DNA of 43,301 nucleotides from DATJIG01 sp050260515 (GTDB taxonomy: Bacteria; Pseudomonadota; Alphaproteobacteria; SMXQ01). Positions 16,130 to 24,921 of the stretch are shown in pieces; position 1 is the first letter of the stretch, and each line of letters begins with the position of its first letter. The position numbers and the translations under genes are program-made. The DNA lies in contig JBLNCI010000012.1 in NCBI GenBank assembly GCA_050260515.1, positions 1 to 43,301 of the forward strand. Reading direction: 5' to 3'. The notes below the pieces were generated by a model, which had not been told where the DNA came from, made no database searches, and saw nothing but the letters and a program-made list of their open reading frames with translations.

Positions 16130-18226
16130 ATGAATCCCGTCGCTACAATCGAAGAATTCCCCCTGGAAGATGGCGGCGTCACGCTGGCGATGCCCTCCCG
16201 CGAGCGTCGGGACCTGTCGCCCACGGGGAGGCGCCGCGAGCGCGCCCGTATCATCACCTTCGCGTGGGGAGAGCGGTATGTCACCGATCTGCTGCGCCTC
16301 GCCCTGCCCGCCCTGCTCGCACCCGGCAACATTCCCGCCTTTGTCGAGTCTTTCGAGACCGAGCTTGTCGTCGTCACCGAAACGCGATTCTTCCCCCTGA
16401 TCTCCTGCGCGCCGGCAATCGTTGCCGCTCTCCGTCATGTCGACGTGCGCCTCGTGCCGATCGATGACCTGCTCTCCCCTTGGTACGGCATCACTCTGAC
16501 GCATGCGCTGATGCGTGGGTTCACCGACCTGGGCGCTGCGATGACCGAGACACATCTCGTTTTCCTGAACGCCGACTTCATCGTTGCCGACGGCTCGTAC
16601 CGCAGGCTGGCCGAGACGATCCTCCGCGGCGAACGCGTCGTGGCGGCACCGAGCTACTGTGCGGTGCTGGAGACGCTCGTACCCGAGCTGACGGCGCGGC
16701 TCGACCGGTCCGGAATGTGCCTCGCCGTCGGCGCGCGCGACCTCGCGAGCCTGGTGATCGCCCATCGTCATTCCACCGTACGCGCCAAGACAATCAACGG
16801 CTCAGGGCTCTCGACCCACCGTTACGACCAGTTTTACTGGGTGGTCGACGAGTCGACGTTGCTTGCCCGCCAGCTGCCAATCGCGGTCGTTTACCTACGC
16901 CCGACGCGATGCGTCGCGCAGCTGCCGACGTTCTGGGATTACGGCGTCGTGTCCGAGCTCTGTCCTGGTACCAAACCGCACGTACTGGGAGACTCCGACG
17001 ATTTCTTGATGGGCGAGCTGCGCGCCCGCGGCACGTTTCGCGAGGTAATGGGCGCGCAGCAGCCAACGATCGACGCAATTGCCCGCGATCTGTCGGGCTT
17101 TACCACACAGGACCAGCGCGACCAAGGTCGGCATACTCTCGTACTCCACAAAGGACCGTTGCCGGCGTGCTTCAACGCCGAGCGTCGGAAATTCGAGTCC
17201 TTTGTCGACTCCGTCTACAGGGCGCTTGGCCCTGCGCTCCCCCACCGCGACCATCCGTTCTGGAAGCTGGCGGCGCGCGAGTTTGCAGTTGCCCACGCAA
17301 GGGCCGTTGCGCGCTTTGCTGCCCAACGCGCAGCCCGGCAGGAAGTCTTGCGGTCCGAAGAAGGTCAGGCTCTTCAGCGCGACATCCGGACCCTCAGCGT
17401 GCATCTGCGAGACCTCGAGATGGCAGGGGCGGATGAAGCGCTCCAACGCCAGGCGCGGCACCGCCTGACCAACTGCGTAGAAAGTCTTGACCGCGCGGTG
17501 ACGCGCCAAGTGACGGCGAATCCCGGCGGATCGAGCCGCGACGCGGTCTGCCCACCATCACCCTTACCGTGGTCCCTCCGGCTTTACCGTCGCGCGTTCG
17601 GCGAAATGCCCGAGCCGTCCGCCTGGCACCCGCTGAACGCCACCGTCCGCGCAGTCGTGGCGGCACTGAGGAATTCGCGGCGCGGCGATGCGCTCGTGAT
17701 TTCTTCCGGTGGGCTGCTAGCCGCACCGCTGACGCGACTCTTTACCGGGCGGGTCCTGTCGCTAAGCCCTGGAATGGCAGTCGCACGTCTCTATCAGGAT
17801 TCCCTGGTTGCACCCCATGCCTTCGATGCCTGCCTCCTCGACCTTGCCGCCGAAGACCTCGACGCGATCCCGGAAATCCTCGCCTCCGTGCGGTGTTCCC
17901 TTGCGCCGAACGCTGCTGTGGTGCTGTTCCATCAGGGTGATGCCGTGTCGGCCCGACACGCAGTATCCTGCATCGCCGCCGCACGTCCCGAGGGTCCGCA
18001 ACGCGTGGTGTTTACTGGGTCTCGCCCCGGAGCGATCGCCGCACGTCTGTTCCTCAAAGCTATGAGCCGCTACGACCTAGGCACATGGCCCCGCCGGATC
18101 GCCTTCGCGCTGACGCTCGCATTGTCCGCCCCCCTTGCGCGCGTCGCCACATGGATCGAAGAGCGCCGCGACGGCTCACTACCGCGGGGGTGCACCAGCG
18201 TGACCGTCGAACTGACGATTAACTGA
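16130..18226 (+). CDS. Glycosyltransferase-like protein fused to a Rossmann-like C-terminal module (paralogue 2)
   Basis: The product is about 698 residues from ATG 16130; the start is uncertain (ATG at 16037 or 16190 are alternatives, none with a clear ribosome-binding site). Residues 40-360 repeat the family motifs: ITFAWGERY near 42, LPALLAPGNIPA, FLNADF ending at 150, HRHSTVRAKTIN at 212-223, FYWVVDESTLLARQLPIAVV, TFWDYGVVSE at 267-276 and LGDSDDFLM at 286-294. Residues 380-460 are Arg/Ala/Glu-rich and probably form a long helix or coiled coil. Residues 500-698 form the alpha/beta module with FDACLLDLAAEDL and FTGSRPG and a C-terminal strand TSVTVELTI. No membrane anchor is certain. I infer a glycosyltransferase; the module may bind a nucleotide or a partner. 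Confidence 0.7.
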   Translation: MNPVATIEEFPLEDGGVTLAMPSRERRDLSPTGRRRERARIITFAWGERYVTDLLRLALPALLAPGNIPAFVESFETELVVVTETRFFPLISCAPAIVAALRHVDVRLVPIDDLLSPWYGITLTHALMRGFTDLGAAMTETHLVFLNADFIVADGSYRRLAETILRGERVVAAPSYCAVLETLVPELTARLDRSGMCLAVGARDLASLVIAHRHSTVRAKTINGSGLSTHRYDQFYWVVDESTLLARQLPIAVVYLRPTRCVAQLPTFWDYGVVSELCPGTKPHVLGDSDDFLMGELRARGTFREVMGAQQPTIDAIARDLSGFTTQDQRDQGRHTLVLHKGPLPACFNAERRKFESFVDSVYRALGPALPHRDHPFWKLAAREFAVAHARAVARFAAQRAARQEVLRSEEGQALQRDIRTLSVHLRDLEMAGADEALQRQARHRLTNCVESLDRAVTRQVTANPGGSSRDAVCPPSPLPWSLRLYRRAFGEMPEPSAWHPLNATVRAVVAALRNSRRGDALVISSGGLLAAPLTRLFTGRVLSLSPGMAVARLYQDSLVAPHAFDACLLDLAAEDLDAIPEILASVRCSLAPNAAVVLFHQGDAVSARHAVSCIAAARPEGPQRVVFTGSRPGAIAARLFLKAMSRYDLGTWPRRIAFALTLALSAPLARVATWIEERRDGSLPRGCTSVTVELTIN

Positions 18227-18388
18227 GCCATGGTGCGCCGATTGCGATGAAACGCCGCAAGCGGTAGATTCGCGTCAAAAATCACGGGAGGTCGACTGCT
18301 TTACACAGTCACCTTCATTCCATCGCGCCCGCGGACGGGTGGCGAGCACGCTTGTTGCTCCGCGTAATCGTTCATCGCCAAACACACG

Positions 18389-20335
18389 ATGCCTGAACCC
18401 GGCCCTACCGCAGACGCACCGGCGACATTCTACCTCCTGCTGACATTCTGGGGCGATCGCTTCCGCGATTATACGTGCCGGTATGCGCTGTCATCACTGC
18501 TCGCACACGGTAACCTGCCCGCATTGCGGGACCGCCGCGCCCGATTCTTGATCGCCACGACTGCTGAAGACTGGTCCGCGCTGCAGCATGAGCCCGTCTT
18601 CCAGAAGGTGCGCGACCTGATCCCGGTCGAGTTCGTCAACCGCGAGGAGGCTCCCGGGGATTTCCACAAGTACGTGTTCATGTCTCGGGGCCACGCGCTG
18701 CTGGCGGAGCGCTGCTTCCGTGATCGCGCATTCGCGATCAACATCAATCCCGACTCGATCTACCCCGAGAACTCGATCGCCGAGGCGCTCCGGCTCGCGG
18801 ATGCGGGTCAGGACGTCGTGTTGTGCGCGGCTGTTCGCTTCGACATGGAGGGTGTGCAGCGAGAGCTCGCTTCCGTAGGTATCCCGGCCCCCGGACAACC
18901 ACTGGCGATCCCGGTGCGCGACGCTGTAAAGATCGGGCTCAGAAACCTGCATCCCGAGACATGCGCCGCCGTTTGGACCGCGCGCAACTTCGGGCGCCTT
19001 CATCCTTCGCACCAGCGTACCCATTTTCTGACCTGCTGCCTGTGGCGGGTGCCGGAGGCGGACGGCGCCCTCATCGTGACCCACAACTGGTCGCCGTTCC
19101 TCGTCAACTATGGTGCCCTGCCTGAACACGACGTCAGCGCGCTGGACGGGCGCGCGCTCGACGGCACCTACATCTTCGACAATTTCCCCGAACATACCGA
19201 CGCCATTCATGTCGTGCGGGATTCCGATAGCCTGTTTCTGCTCGGGCTCACCCCGCACGACGAGATGGTCCCGCCGGAGGACGTGAAGTGGTGGAAGAAT
19301 GTCCAGCCTCTCGGTGAGTGGGTGCGTGGGTACATCCTCAACCGCACGGTGTTCGACTCGGGTGTCGACGAGTACCGCCAACGCCTCTACCAACTGCCCG
19401 TACGCTGGCATGCGCAGGACCTCAACGAGGGATGGGGAGCGGTGGAAGCGTTCGCCCATCGCATTCTCGTCAGCTATGCCAAAGAGGATCTTGATCGCAC
19501 ACACTCCAACCCGACGGCGAACCCAGCGTTCTGGATCGCAGTCGCACTATTGCGGTCCCGTATCGTTTCAGGCCACGGACATCTCTGGACATTGTTGAAG
19601 CCGGTCGGCTGGGCCGCCCACCGCTTGAGCGAGGCGCTGCGGCACGTGATCATCGGCACGCCGCCGCGCACGACGCCACTGCATCGGCTGCATGCAGATT
19701 GCGCGGCCATACTGGCGGCAGTCGAGCCCATACTCGCCCGCGGTAACCCGCGTGCCGTCGTCATCGGGCTCAGCCATTCGATCCTCGAAGAATTGATTAC
19801 TTCGCGTATCGATTGTGGCGCCTTGTCCCACGAAGGCCGCGTTCCTCCGGTACGTCAACGCAGCCTCCATCTCTGCGTCATTGAGGCCACCGCGAGCCAG
19901 ACATCAGGCGTGCGCCTAGCGTACGAACGGGCGGTTCCATTGGTGCGCAACGGAGGGCTGATTCTCCTGATCGTTCGCAACGAACGGTTCGAGATATACG
20001 ATGAAGAACGATTGGCGCGGCTGATCGCAGCGCTGCCGAAGGCGGAGACGCGCGAAATCACCTTCGTCGGAGGAATCAGTCACCTCGCCGTCAATCGTCG
20101 CGCGCACACCCCCTCTTCGCTCGGACGTTTCGCGCGGATGCTGCGCGCACTCGCGCTGTTGCCCGTGGTGTGGCAGGGGAATCGATCCGCGATGCGCGCT
20201 TCACCAACCGAGGCGCGACGGAATTGGACGACTATGCTCGTGGCCTACCGCGTACACCGCCAGCTCGGGCGACGCGACGCACACGTGGCTGCGGGGCCGC
20301 AGCAGGCCGCCCGGCCGCTGACCACTCACGGATGA
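18389..20335 (+). CDS. Glycosyltransferase-like protein fused to a Rossmann-like module (divergent paralogue 3)
   Basis: This 648-residue protein begins with FYLLLTFWGDRF and YALSSLLAHGNLPAL, matching the paralogue start (A-W-G replaced by F-W-G). ININPDS ends near residue 123 at the place of the N-x-D motif. HVVRDSDSLFLLGL corresponds to the LGDSDxFLM block. The middle motifs (HNTxRGKT, TFWDYG) are not conserved, so it is the most divergent copy and probably uses another donor or acceptor. Residues about 430-620 contain LHLCVIEATAS and NGGLILLIVRN, which match the module of paralogue 4 closely. Its stop overlaps the start of the FkbM gene (ATGA), showing translational coupling. The 162 bases upstream hold no gene. 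Confidence 0.68.
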   Translation: MPEPGPTADAPATFYLLLTFWGDRFRDYTCRYALSSLLAHGNLPALRDRRARFLIATTAEDWSALQHEPVFQKVRDLIPVEFVNREEAPGDFHKYVFMSRGHALLAERCFRDRAFAININPDSIYPENSIAEALRLADAGQDVVLCAAVRFDMEGVQRELASVGIPAPGQPLAIPVRDAVKIGLRNLHPETCAAVWTARNFGRLHPSHQRTHFLTCCLWRVPEADGALIVTHNWSPFLVNYGALPEHDVSALDGRALDGTYIFDNFPEHTDAIHVVRDSDSLFLLGLTPHDEMVPPEDVKWWKNVQPLGEWVRGYILNRTVFDSGVDEYRQRLYQLPVRWHAQDLNEGWGAVEAFAHRILVSYAKEDLDRTHSNPTANPAFWIAVALLRSRIVSGHGHLWTLLKPVGWAAHRLSEALRHVIIGTPPRTTPLHRLHADCAAILAAVEPILARGNPRAVVIGLSHSILEELITSRIDCGALSHEGRVPPVRQRSLHLCVIEATASQTSGVRLAYERAVPLVRNGGLILLIVRNERFEIYDEERLARLIAALPKAETREITFVGGISHLAVNRRAHTPSSLGRFARMLRALALLPVVWQGNRSAMRASPTEARRNWTTMLVAYRVHRQLGRRDAHVAAGPQQAARPLTTHG

Positions 20336-21597
20336 CAATGCCGTCGGATGTCGCGCTGATCGAACCCAGAGTCATTGCCCACCACGTCGGTGGGCGGGGA
20401 CTTGGAGTCAGCTTGGTTCCCCCCATTGGCTTCCGCGACGACGTCATTCATATCGTCTACGAGGCGGACGCTGCCTGCGCAGAGGCGATGGCGCAACAGG
20501 CCCCGCCCGGCGTTCACGTCGTGCCGTTCTGCCTTGGCGGCGAGGACGGAGCGGCCACTCTGCACGTCACCGCCAATCCATTCTTTAGCTCGCTGCTGGA
20601 GCCGGATCCCGCGTTTGGAATGGTGACGTGCGAGGTCAGCCTCAGCGGCGCACTCGATGGTGTGCCGGTCCAGGGTGCTCGGTACGACGCCCGTTATGCC
20701 GAGGAGATGACGGTCGTGAACCGGGTACCGGTCGCGGTACACGCACTGGACGGCCTGATCGCCAAGCGCGTCCTGCCCGTGGCGGCGGGCCCCGATTTCC
20801 TGTCGCTCGACACTCAGGGCACGGAGCACGACATTCTCCGCGGGGCCGAACGAGCGATAACCGACAGCGTGGTGGCGATCGCAACCGAAATCGAGTTTCG
20901 GCCGATGTACCGAGGACAAGCCTTGTTCTCGGCGATCCTCGACTTCACCCGCGAGCACGGCTTCGACTTCGTCGGCTTTACACATCTCGACGCCGTCGCT
21001 CCCGCGCGACTTCCGGTCGGCGCGCGGGCGCGCGACGAGGTCGCGTTCGGGGACGCGCTTTTTTTCCGCCGCCTCGAGTCCCTACCCGCCGACGAATCAA
21101 CCGCTCACCTGATGGCGACCAAGCTGGCTTTCGTCGCCGCCTGCTTCGGTTATATCGGCACGGCCGTGGCCGCGCTCGATCGAGTGGCGCATGCCACTCC
21201 CACGTCGGAGCTTCGGGCAGCGCTTGCCCAACGCCCATACGTTCGCTTCCTCGATGCACTCTACCGCACCTGCAGCGGGCCTCAGCTTCATGACGACCGA
21301 GCGGCGTTGGTCGCCGAGATCGACTCGTTCAGCCGCCGCTCGTGGCCTGCGCGCCTTGCGGCTTTCTGCAAGCCAGCCGATCACACCGCTGATTTGGCAC
21401 CGCTTCTCCGTGCTCACGGTTTTGCCGAGGCCGCCGATCTGGTGCGCCGGCGCCGTCGGGCCGCGGCCCCGTACCTCGCCGGCTCGGTGCGGCATATCGA
21501 GCTTTCCCGCCACCTCAGGCCCCTCGCGCTAGGGCTGTACAGACTGCCGGCCGTCCGGTCGACCTATCGCTTCCTGCGCGACCTGCTCGCCCGCTAG
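20332..21597 (+). CDS. FkbM-family methyltransferase
   Basis: The 421-residue product starts at the ATG of an ATGA overlap with the preceding gene; a second ATG follows two codons later. The central part has FLSLDTQGTEHDILRGAE near residue 155 and a following IEFRPMYRGQALFSAILDF, the characteristic FkbM C-terminal half: an acidic residue and Gly in the LD-x-Q-G-x-E motif, then a Y-x-G-Q element. The N-terminal SAM-binding part is weak, and VYEADAACAEAM is the likely ribose-binding segment. The C-terminal 170 residues are helical, not part of FkbM, and I do not recognise them. FkbM enzymes O-methylate sugars in many polysaccharide loci. Coupling to the glycosyltransferase-like genes suggests methylation of the chain they build. 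Confidence 0.8.
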   Translation: MTMPSDVALIEPRVIAHHVGGRGLGVSLVPPIGFRDDVIHIVYEADAACAEAMAQQAPPGVHVVPFCLGGEDGAATLHVTANPFFSSLLEPDPAFGMVTCEVSLSGALDGVPVQGARYDARYAEEMTVVNRVPVAVHALDGLIAKRVLPVAAGPDFLSLDTQGTEHDILRGAERAITDSVVAIATEIEFRPMYRGQALFSAILDFTREHGFDFVGFTHLDAVAPARLPVGARARDEVAFGDALFFRRLESLPADESTAHLMATKLAFVAACFGYIGTAVAALDRVAHATPTSELRAALAQRPYVRFLDALYRTCSGPQLHDDRAALVAEIDSFSRRSWPARLAAFCKPADHTADLAPLLRAHGFAEAADLVRRRRRAAAPYLAGSVRHIELSRHLRPLALGLYRLPAVRSTYRFLRDLLAR

Positions 21598-21611
21598 GGA
21601 TTGCTCCAGAG

Positions 21612-23711
21612 ATGAAACGACACCTGCGAATTATCACGTACGCTTGGGGGCGGTCGTACGTCACCAACCTCCTCGATGTCACGCTTGCCGCCGTGCTCGC
21701 GCCAGGCAATCTGCCTGCTTTGGCGGAAACGTTCGACTGCGAGTTCGTTCTGCTGACCGAACAGGGGCTGTTCGAAGACATCGAGGCTCACCCCGTCTAT
21801 CGACGGCTCGCATCTATCGCTCGGGCGCGGCTCGTCGCGATCGACGACCTGCTCGTTGCGCCATTGTACGGAATGACCCTGACATGGGCGACGTATCGCG
21901 GGATGGCGGATCTCGGCGAGGCGGTCACCGACACCGATTTCCTGTTCTTCACCGCCGACTGGATTCCGGCGGATGGCTCCTACCGCGCCTTGATCCCTCA
22001 TCTGCTTAACCGCGAACGCCTGATCGTGGCGCCGAGCTATTGCGTCGTCAGCGAGAAGGTGCTTCCCGAACTGCACCGCCGCATCGATCCTGAAACGGGC
22101 GTTCTGGCCATGGCCAAACGCGATATGGCGGCACTTGCCATTCCAAACCGGCACAACACGATCCGTGGCAAGACGATCAACACCCACCTCTTCCATATGG
22201 ACGTCGTCGAACAGTTCTATTGGCTCGTAGACCGGTACACATTGCTCGCGCACCAGATGCCGATTGCTATTGTCTGCATGCGGCCGGAGCGCTGGAAACC
22301 CGAGCCTGACACGTTCTGGGATTACGGCACGGTATCGGAGCTGTGCCCCAACGTGACGCCCTGCGTGCTGAGCGACTCCGACGACTTTCTCATGATCGAG
22401 CTGAGAAGCGAATCCACCTACGACGACGGTCTCCGGCTTGGCTGGCCCGATGTCGACGCCATCGGAAGGAAGCTCGCTGGATTCGTCACCCGGGACCACA
22501 CCGTTTACGGGCGTCACTCGCTCACACTCCATGCTCGCGACCTCCCGCCCGGCACCGACGACGCCCGGGCAAAACTCAAGGCGTTTGTCGACCGCGTCTT
22601 CACGCACTTCGAGGGCAAGGAAGTTTCGCACGTCGGCCATCCTTACTGGGCGTTCCAGTCGTCGCTGTTCGATCTCGCGCGCCGCCACGTTGCAACGGGT
22701 GTTGGCGCTGGCGGTCGGCCGTTGTGGAGCTTTTTTTCGAAAGCGCTGACGGGCGTCGTCAACCACAGCCTCGCCGACTACCGACGCACCTCCGACGGCG
22801 GCTCGGCAGCCGCCGCCCTCGCGCATCTCGACCGGCTCGACGATGCCGTCAGAGTCGAGGAGGCGATCCACCAGCGCGACGTCGCTCTGACACGTAAAGA
22901 GATCGCCGAGCTGCGGCACGAAGCGAAGGAACGGGTGCGCGCAGCGGCTTATGCGACCGAGCGCGCCACGGCCACGGCCCCTGCCCTGTCGGAGATCGCC
23001 CCAGCAAACGTTGCGCTTCCGAATGGCCTTTCGGAACGCATACGGCAGGCAATTGCGCGTCCCGGCGCGCACGACCCAATGTGGGCGGCCACGCGCCACG
23101 CGCGGCGGCTGCTCGACGATGCACTCGCCGCAGGCGCTGCGGATATCCTCTGGATCGCAAGCGACGGTTCAGACCGCCTGTCTCGCTTCAGCTCATTGGG
23201 AACCCGCCCCCGCACAGCGCTTCCGGCAGCGCATGCGGCCTACATGGCGCCCGACGATCTGGCTCGGCGCGGATCGTTCGACATGTGCGTCATCGAGGTC
23301 GAGGGAGATGACCTGCAACGGCTAAAGGCAATCGTCGAAAACGTCGCATCCACTGTCCGCGGCGGCGGCAAAATCATCGCCTTCTACGTTCATCCCGCTC
23401 CGCGGCGTCTGCCTGCCGATCCAAGCACCATCCGGCGGGTGTTCCCGTCGTGCGATTACGGGCTCGTCCACTATGGGGGCTCATGGCCGTCGATGGTGGC
23501 CATACGGGGCACCGCCGCCGTCGAGCGGTGGCTCGGGCGGCTTTTGCCGCGCAGCATAAGTGCGGCTTTCGCCAGGCTGCTCTTTGCCGTGCCGTCCATG
23601 ATCGCGAACCACTTCGAGAAGACTTCACCCGAGTCGCCCCTCATGCCACCCCGCACTTGCACGACGATGACGATCGAGATCGAAATCCCCTCCGAAGAGA
23701 CTACCGCCTGA
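21612..23711 (+). CDS. Glycosyltransferase-like protein fused to a Rossmann-like module (paralogue 4)
   Basis: The 699-residue protein starts MKRHLRIITYAWGRSY, so the family domain begins at the very N-terminus. It has LAPGNLPALAETF, FFTADW ending at 117, NRHNTIRGKTIN, FYWLVDRYTLLAHQMPIAIV, TFWDYGTVSELCP and LSDSDDFLMIELR, close to the single-domain copy and to paralogue 2. A helical, charged linker lies at about residues 400-470. The C-terminal module (about 490-690) includes FDMCVIEVEGDDL and GGGKIIAFYVH, and ends in TTMTIEIEIP. Its last 11 bases overlap the convergent aminotransferase gene. The whole family looks like one that has spread by local duplication. Function is inferred from context only. 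Confidence 0.7.
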   Translation: MKRHLRIITYAWGRSYVTNLLDVTLAAVLAPGNLPALAETFDCEFVLLTEQGLFEDIEAHPVYRRLASIARARLVAIDDLLVAPLYGMTLTWATYRGMADLGEAVTDTDFLFFTADWIPADGSYRALIPHLLNRERLIVAPSYCVVSEKVLPELHRRIDPETGVLAMAKRDMAALAIPNRHNTIRGKTINTHLFHMDVVEQFYWLVDRYTLLAHQMPIAIVCMRPERWKPEPDTFWDYGTVSELCPNVTPCVLSDSDDFLMIELRSESTYDDGLRLGWPDVDAIGRKLAGFVTRDHTVYGRHSLTLHARDLPPGTDDARAKLKAFVDRVFTHFEGKEVSHVGHPYWAFQSSLFDLARRHVATGVGAGGRPLWSFFSKALTGVVNHSLADYRRTSDGGSAAAALAHLDRLDDAVRVEEAIHQRDVALTRKEIAELRHEAKERVRAAAYATERATATAPALSEIAPANVALPNGLSERIRQAIARPGAHDPMWAATRHARRLLDDALAAGAADILWIASDGSDRLSRFSSLGTRPRTALPAAHAAYMAPDDLARRGSFDMCVIEVEGDDLQRLKAIVENVASTVRGGGKIIAFYVHPAPRRLPADPSTIRRVFPSCDYGLVHYGGSWPSMVAIRGTAAVERWLGRLLPRSISAAFARLLFAVPSMIANHFEKTSPESPLMPPRTCTTMTIEIEIPSEETTA

Positions 23712-24921
23712 AGTGACGCTCCACCTTCGAGATCGCGGCGACCACGTCGTCGGCTTCGCGCCGCCCGTAGCGTTCGTTGAGATAGAGATTGAATGACGAA
23801 TCGCGGATGGCGCGAGCGTTTTCGGTGCGGAAATCATCGACCAAATACGGCCGGATCCACGGCCACTCGTCGACGACGTAGGCGTAGTGCGGGTTGAGAT
23901 CGATGCCTTCGCTTGCGATTGCCTGGGCGAATTCGACTTTGCTGCACGCGATCCGCGCGGTGTCGACGACGACCGGATAGAAGAACGGCGAGTCGGCCGG
24001 GCTCCAGGAATAGGGGCTGCAGACGTCAGACCGGTCGAGCAAGCCGGCGACGACGTCGGCGACGAACGAAAGTCGGTGCGTGATCGTCTTCTGGAGTCGG
24101 CCGAGGGAGGCAACACCGATTGCGCACGATATCTCGTCGGTGTTGTGATTGAGGGCCGGGAACAGATAGCCCGAGGGGTCGCGGTCGCTGAACTCCGCCG
24201 ACCAAATCGGCTTGCCGCGGTCGGCGTGGGCGAGCGCTTTGCGGAACAGCGCGAGATCGCGGCTGTAGACGACACCGCCCGATGGCCCGGTCATGTGGGC
24301 CTTTCGGTACATGGTCGAGAATGCGGCGATGTCGCCGAAGGCGCCGACCGGACGGCCCATAATCGTGGCGCCATGAGCCTGGCTGCAATCCTCGAGCAGC
24401 TTGATGCCACGGCTTTTCATCGCCGGCGCGATGCGATCGACTTCGGCCGCCTGTCCCGCCGCGTGGACGAGCACGAGGGCCGAAACATTCGGGCCGATTC
24501 GCGCTTCGATCTGCTCGAGGCCGATGTTGTAGCTGCCGGGCTTGCTGTCGACGAGCTTCGGCCTGAGGCCGTTGAGAATGATGGCGCTGAGCGTGCCGGG
24601 ATCGGTGATGGGCGACACCATGACCTCGCTGCCCTTCGGCAGGTCCAGCGCGGCGATCGCGACGTACAGGGAGGCCGTGCCGGTCGCCACGGCATCGGCA
24701 TAACCGCCCCCCATCATCGCGACGAATGCGTCGGTATAGAGCTTCTCGAACGCGCCCTGATAGCCGGGATCGACCTGGCGCTCGCGATAGTACGCGAGGC
24801 ACTGCTCGATCATCTTGATTTCGTCCTCGCCAAGGGCGAGGCGCGGCGGCATGCGTTCCTTGCGTACCGGCGTGCCGCCGTGGATCGCGAGCTTCTCCGC
24901 GTTGGCCGGGCCGCCCGCCAT
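23701..24921 (-). CDS. DegT/DnrJ/EryC1/StrS family sugar aminotransferase
   Basis: This 406-residue PLP-dependent aminotransferase has ATGTASLYVAIAAL near residue 80, the PLP-phosphate-binding region, LLEDCSQAHGA near 176 with the Asp and Gln that contact PLP, and FSTMYRKAHMTGPSGG, where the Lys of YRKAHM aligns with the Schiff-base lysine. The usual GEGG after it is PSGG, a mild deviation. Such enzymes aminate keto sugars on nucleotide carriers with glutamate. The ATG overlaps the stop of the transketolase C-subunit gene by one base, so the two are coupled. An amino sugar (3- or 4-amino-deoxy) is the likely product. An amino-sugar-phosphate route that uses the transketolase, as in aminoshikimate pathways, is an alternative. 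Confidence 0.88.
   Translation of the reverse strand: MAGGPANAEKLAIHGGTPVRKERMPPRLALGEDEIKMIEQCLAYYRERQVDPGYQGAFEKLYTDAFVAMMGGGYADAVATGTASLYVAIAALDLPKGSEVMVSPITDPGTLSAIILNGLRPKLVDSKPGSYNIGLEQIEARIGPNVSALVLVHAAGQAAEVDRIAPAMKSRGIKLLEDCSQAHGATIMGRPVGAFGDIAAFSTMYRKAHMTGPSGGVVYSRDLALFRKALAHADRGKPIWSAEFSDRDPSGYLFPALNHNTDEISCAIGVASLGRLQKTITHRLSFVADVVAGLLDRSDVCSPYSWSPADSPFFYPVVVDTARIACSKVEFAQAIASEGIDLNPHYAYVVDEWPWIRPYLVDDFRTENARAIRDSSFNLYLNERYGRREADDVVAAISKVERHFRR

Noticed and set aside
21594..23099. Open frame of 501 codons on the minus strand
   Set aside because: It is antisense to glycosyltransferase-like paralogue 4, whose motifs are shared with other proteins in the window. Shadow frame.
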